A DNA stretch of 64,000 nt from UBA8941 sp963780545. Its GTDB lineage: Archaea > Thermoproteota > Bathyarchaeia > TCS64. The translations under genes and the position numbers were made by a program. How positions within the stretch are numbered: position 1 is the stretch's first letter; every line of letters starts with the position of its first letter. Shown here in pieces: positions 62,442 to 64,000 of this stretch. The stretch is taken from assembly GCA_963780545.1 (NCBI GenBank), contig CAWACK010000017.1:1-64000 (forward strand), in the 5' to 3' direction. A model generated the notes under the pieces. It did no database searches and had not been told where the DNA came from. It worked only from the letters and a program-made list of their open reading frames with translations.

Positions 62442-63756
62442 CACAACTTACCAAAAGCTGAAGAAACATGTGGATAAGGTTAGAATAATCGACACCCACG
62501 AACATCTCCCACAAGAGAAAGATCGAGTTGGTCGAGTTGTGGACGCCCTATCAGAACTGTTCATACACTATACTTCTTCGGACCTTATTTCAGCAGGGAT
62601 GAGAGAGGCGGACGTAACCGCCATCAGGGACACATCTAAGCCTCTCGAGGAACGCTGGGGCATCTTGGAACCCTGGTGGGAGAGGATCAGAAACACGGGT
62701 TACGCCAGAGCCGTAGAGATCTCTGCCCACGATCTGTATGAGGTACCGAGCATCTGCTCAAACACAATCAGGGACCTCTCGAATAGGATGAGAGACAAGA
62801 ATAGGGAGGGACTCTACAGGTGGGTGCTCAAGGATAAAGCGGGAATAGATATTTCGATACTGGATGACCTGACGGGCAGCTATGAGGTTGATCGTAGCTT
62901 CTTCGCCCCGGTTCTTAGAGTGGATAATATAGTGACTCCAAGTGACAGAAACGAGCTGGAAATCCTGGCGAAACTGCATGGCGTACGGATCCACGACTTC
63001 AACGACTACGTATCCCTAGTCAGGAAGAGATTCGATGACAACATGGGAAAAATAGTCGGGATCAAAATAGCACTCGCATACAACCGCCCAATATTCTTCG
63101 AGAAGCGCTCCTACTCGGAGGGGGAGGAAGCCTTCAACAAGCTCTACAAGACCCGAGGATTCACAAGATACACCCCCGATCCGACGAGGAGTGAGAGCAG
63201 AATGGTGCCTTGGGGCCCAAGCATCGAGGAACTGATACCTATGCAGGACTACCTAGTACACGTAGCTATCCAGGAGGCGGAGAAGCGTAGGCTGCCTATA
63301 CAGATCCACACTGGACTCCAAGAGGGTAACGAGAACATACTTTCGAACTCGAACCCGGAGCTCCTCGTGAACCTTTTCATGGAGTACCGCGACGCCAAGT
63401 TTGACATATTCCACGGCTCTTGGCCATTTTGCGGTGAACTCTCGGCTCTCGCCAAGAACTTTCCCAACGTGTATCTGGATATGAGCTGGATGCATATTAT
63501 CAGTCCCTCGAGGTCCCGCAGTGCACTCTACGAGTGGCTCGATGAGGTTCCCGTCAGCAAGATCCTGGGTTTCGGCGGCGACTTCCTCTGTGTTGAAGGA
63601 GCTTATGGTCACTCCGTCATCGCGAGGGAAAACATCGCCAAGGTCCTCGCATTAAAGGTGGAGGATGGCGACTTCAAACTCGAGGATGCGATGAGATACG
63701 CCACATGGATGCTTAGAAAAAACGCCGAGGAGCTTTTCTTCCCAGAAGGCCGTTGA
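62434..63756 (+). CDS. Metal-dependent amidohydrolase-superfamily protein
   Basis: This protein of 440 residues has metal/active-site features of the amidohydrolase/uronate-isomerase superfamily. These are DTHEHLPQ at residues about 20-27, a possible strand-carrying Lys segment VGIKIALAYNR, RLPIQIHTGLQEG, FDIFHGSWPFCGE and GFGGDFLCVEG at the end. The substrate is unknown. The family also includes decarboxylases and isomerases. It is a single gene after the DUF362 pair and before a convergent gene. Confidence 0.85.
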   Translation: MVNTTYQKLKKHVDKVRIIDTHEHLPQEKDRVGRVVDALSELFIHYTSSDLISAGMREADVTAIRDTSKPLEERWGILEPWWERIRNTGYARAVEISAHDLYEVPSICSNTIRDLSNRMRDKNREGLYRWVLKDKAGIDISILDDLTGSYEVDRSFFAPVLRVDNIVTPSDRNELEILAKLHGVRIHDFNDYVSLVRKRFDDNMGKIVGIKIALAYNRPIFFEKRSYSEGEEAFNKLYKTRGFTRYTPDPTRSESRMVPWGPSIEELIPMQDYLVHVAIQEAEKRRLPIQIHTGLQEGNENILSNSNPELLVNLFMEYRDAKFDIFHGSWPFCGELSALAKNFPNVYLDMSWMHIISPSRSRSALYEWLDEVPVSKILGFGGDFLCVEGAYGHSVIARENIAKVLALKVEDGDFKLEDAMRYATWMLRKNAEELFFPEGR

Positions 63757-63820
63757 TGTCCAGGTGTACAAGTTCACGGTTTAGGTTTTATGTGGGGTTG
63801 CGCGCGCCTCTGTGCTAAAA

Positions 63821-64000
63821 TTATGCGTCACGAATGACTTCAATGGCTGATCCCAAATCCCTTTCAACCTCCGATGTGGAACCGGCCCCGAAGATGCACC
63901 CCTTCACAGGGAGGCTGAAGACGTACGTGAAGGCTGCTTTGGGCTCCACTCGGCCTCCAGCTAAAGGTTTTATGGCGTATACATCTCTACTCGCCCCATT
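63821..64000 (-). CDS. C-terminal fragment of an aldo/keto-reductase-like protein
   Basis: On the minus strand the frame is open from the window edge to a TAA at 63821-63823. It reads AIKPLAGGRVEPKAAFTYVF, then SLPVKGCIFGAGSTSEVERDLG. The GAGSTSEVE and PLAGGR segments resemble the end of aldo/keto reductases. Only about 59 codons are visible; the N-terminal part lies outside the window. It is convergent with the amidohydrolase. Confidence 0.55.
   Translation of the reverse strand, partial: NGASRDVYAIKPLAGGRVEPKAAFTYVFSLPVKGCIFGAGSTSEVERDLGSAIEVIRDA

Overview
The window looks archaeal. It encodes a transcription factor B (TFB) with an N-terminal zinc ribbon, TrmB-like, Lrp/AsnC and MarR regulators, and several genes with TATA-like boxes about 25-40 bases before the start codon, as in leaderless or short-leader archaeal mRNAs. 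It also has an archaeal-type aspartate-family operon and a tRNA-Asp with an encoded CCA. Base composition is mixed, with coding regions near 50% GC and AT-rich spacers. The flavour of the proteins (a DRG-like TGS GTPase with GPTNVGRSS, an AF0577-type radical SAM enzyme, many VOC and flavodoxin proteins) suggests an uncultured Thermoproteota/Bathyarchaeia-like lineage. That placement is inference.

Layout. 1-1.9 kb: the end of a fumarate-reductase/APS-reductase-like flavoprotein with its ferredoxin. 2.2-7.1 kb: a LarA-family racemase, then an NAD salvage operon (pncB-pncA-nadE) and a DUF2148 protein. 7.2-12.9 kb: TFB with a small operon partner, a large TrmB-like regulator, UspA, a membrane protein and a CaCA-type exchanger. 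13.1-15.8 kb: a TGS GTPase, a VOC protein and an esterase. 16.1-18.2 kb: an Lrp regulator beside a TusA-DsrE2-DsrE-DsrF-DsrH sulfur-relay operon with a palindromic operator candidate. 18.3-22.5 kb: a translationally coupled GH172 (DUF2961)-fucose/arabinose isomerase-FGGY kinase operon. 22.6-29.7 kb: a class III aminotransferase with an ADP-forming acyl-CoA synthetase beta subunit, then thrB-thrC-lysC-asd.

29.9-37.0 kb: an exported CARDB protein, a NifU-type scaffold, a putative metallopeptidase, and an ABC transporter with two permeases and an exported COG1470-like protein. 37.1-42.9 kb: flavin proteins, a MarR regulator and a heterodimeric ABC exporter. 42.9-49.8 kb: a radical SAM/SPASM enzyme, leuACDB and small regulators. 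49.9-54.2 kb: tRNA-Asp, an M3 peptidase, a SWIM protein, a hydrolase, an NmrA-like protein and an SH3-like protein. 54.2-56.6 kb: an AT-rich accessory island with an IS110 remnant, a decayed gene and iteron-like GTTTCCCGTT repeats. 56.6-64 kb: a lipase-like hydrolase, a TspO-like protein with a SOUL haem-binding protein, fasciclin, flavodoxin, two DUF362 paralogues, an amidohydrolase and a 3'-terminal fragment of an aldo/keto-reductase-like gene.

Two features run through the whole window. About sixteen conserved genes are broken by single-base frame changes, mostly one extra base, which points to indel errors in the assembly more than to real pseudogenes. Short alternating GCGCGC tracts sit almost only between genes. 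The most interesting functional unit is the GH172-isomerase-kinase operon, which reads like a compact archaeal pathway for D-arabinose-type furanosides.
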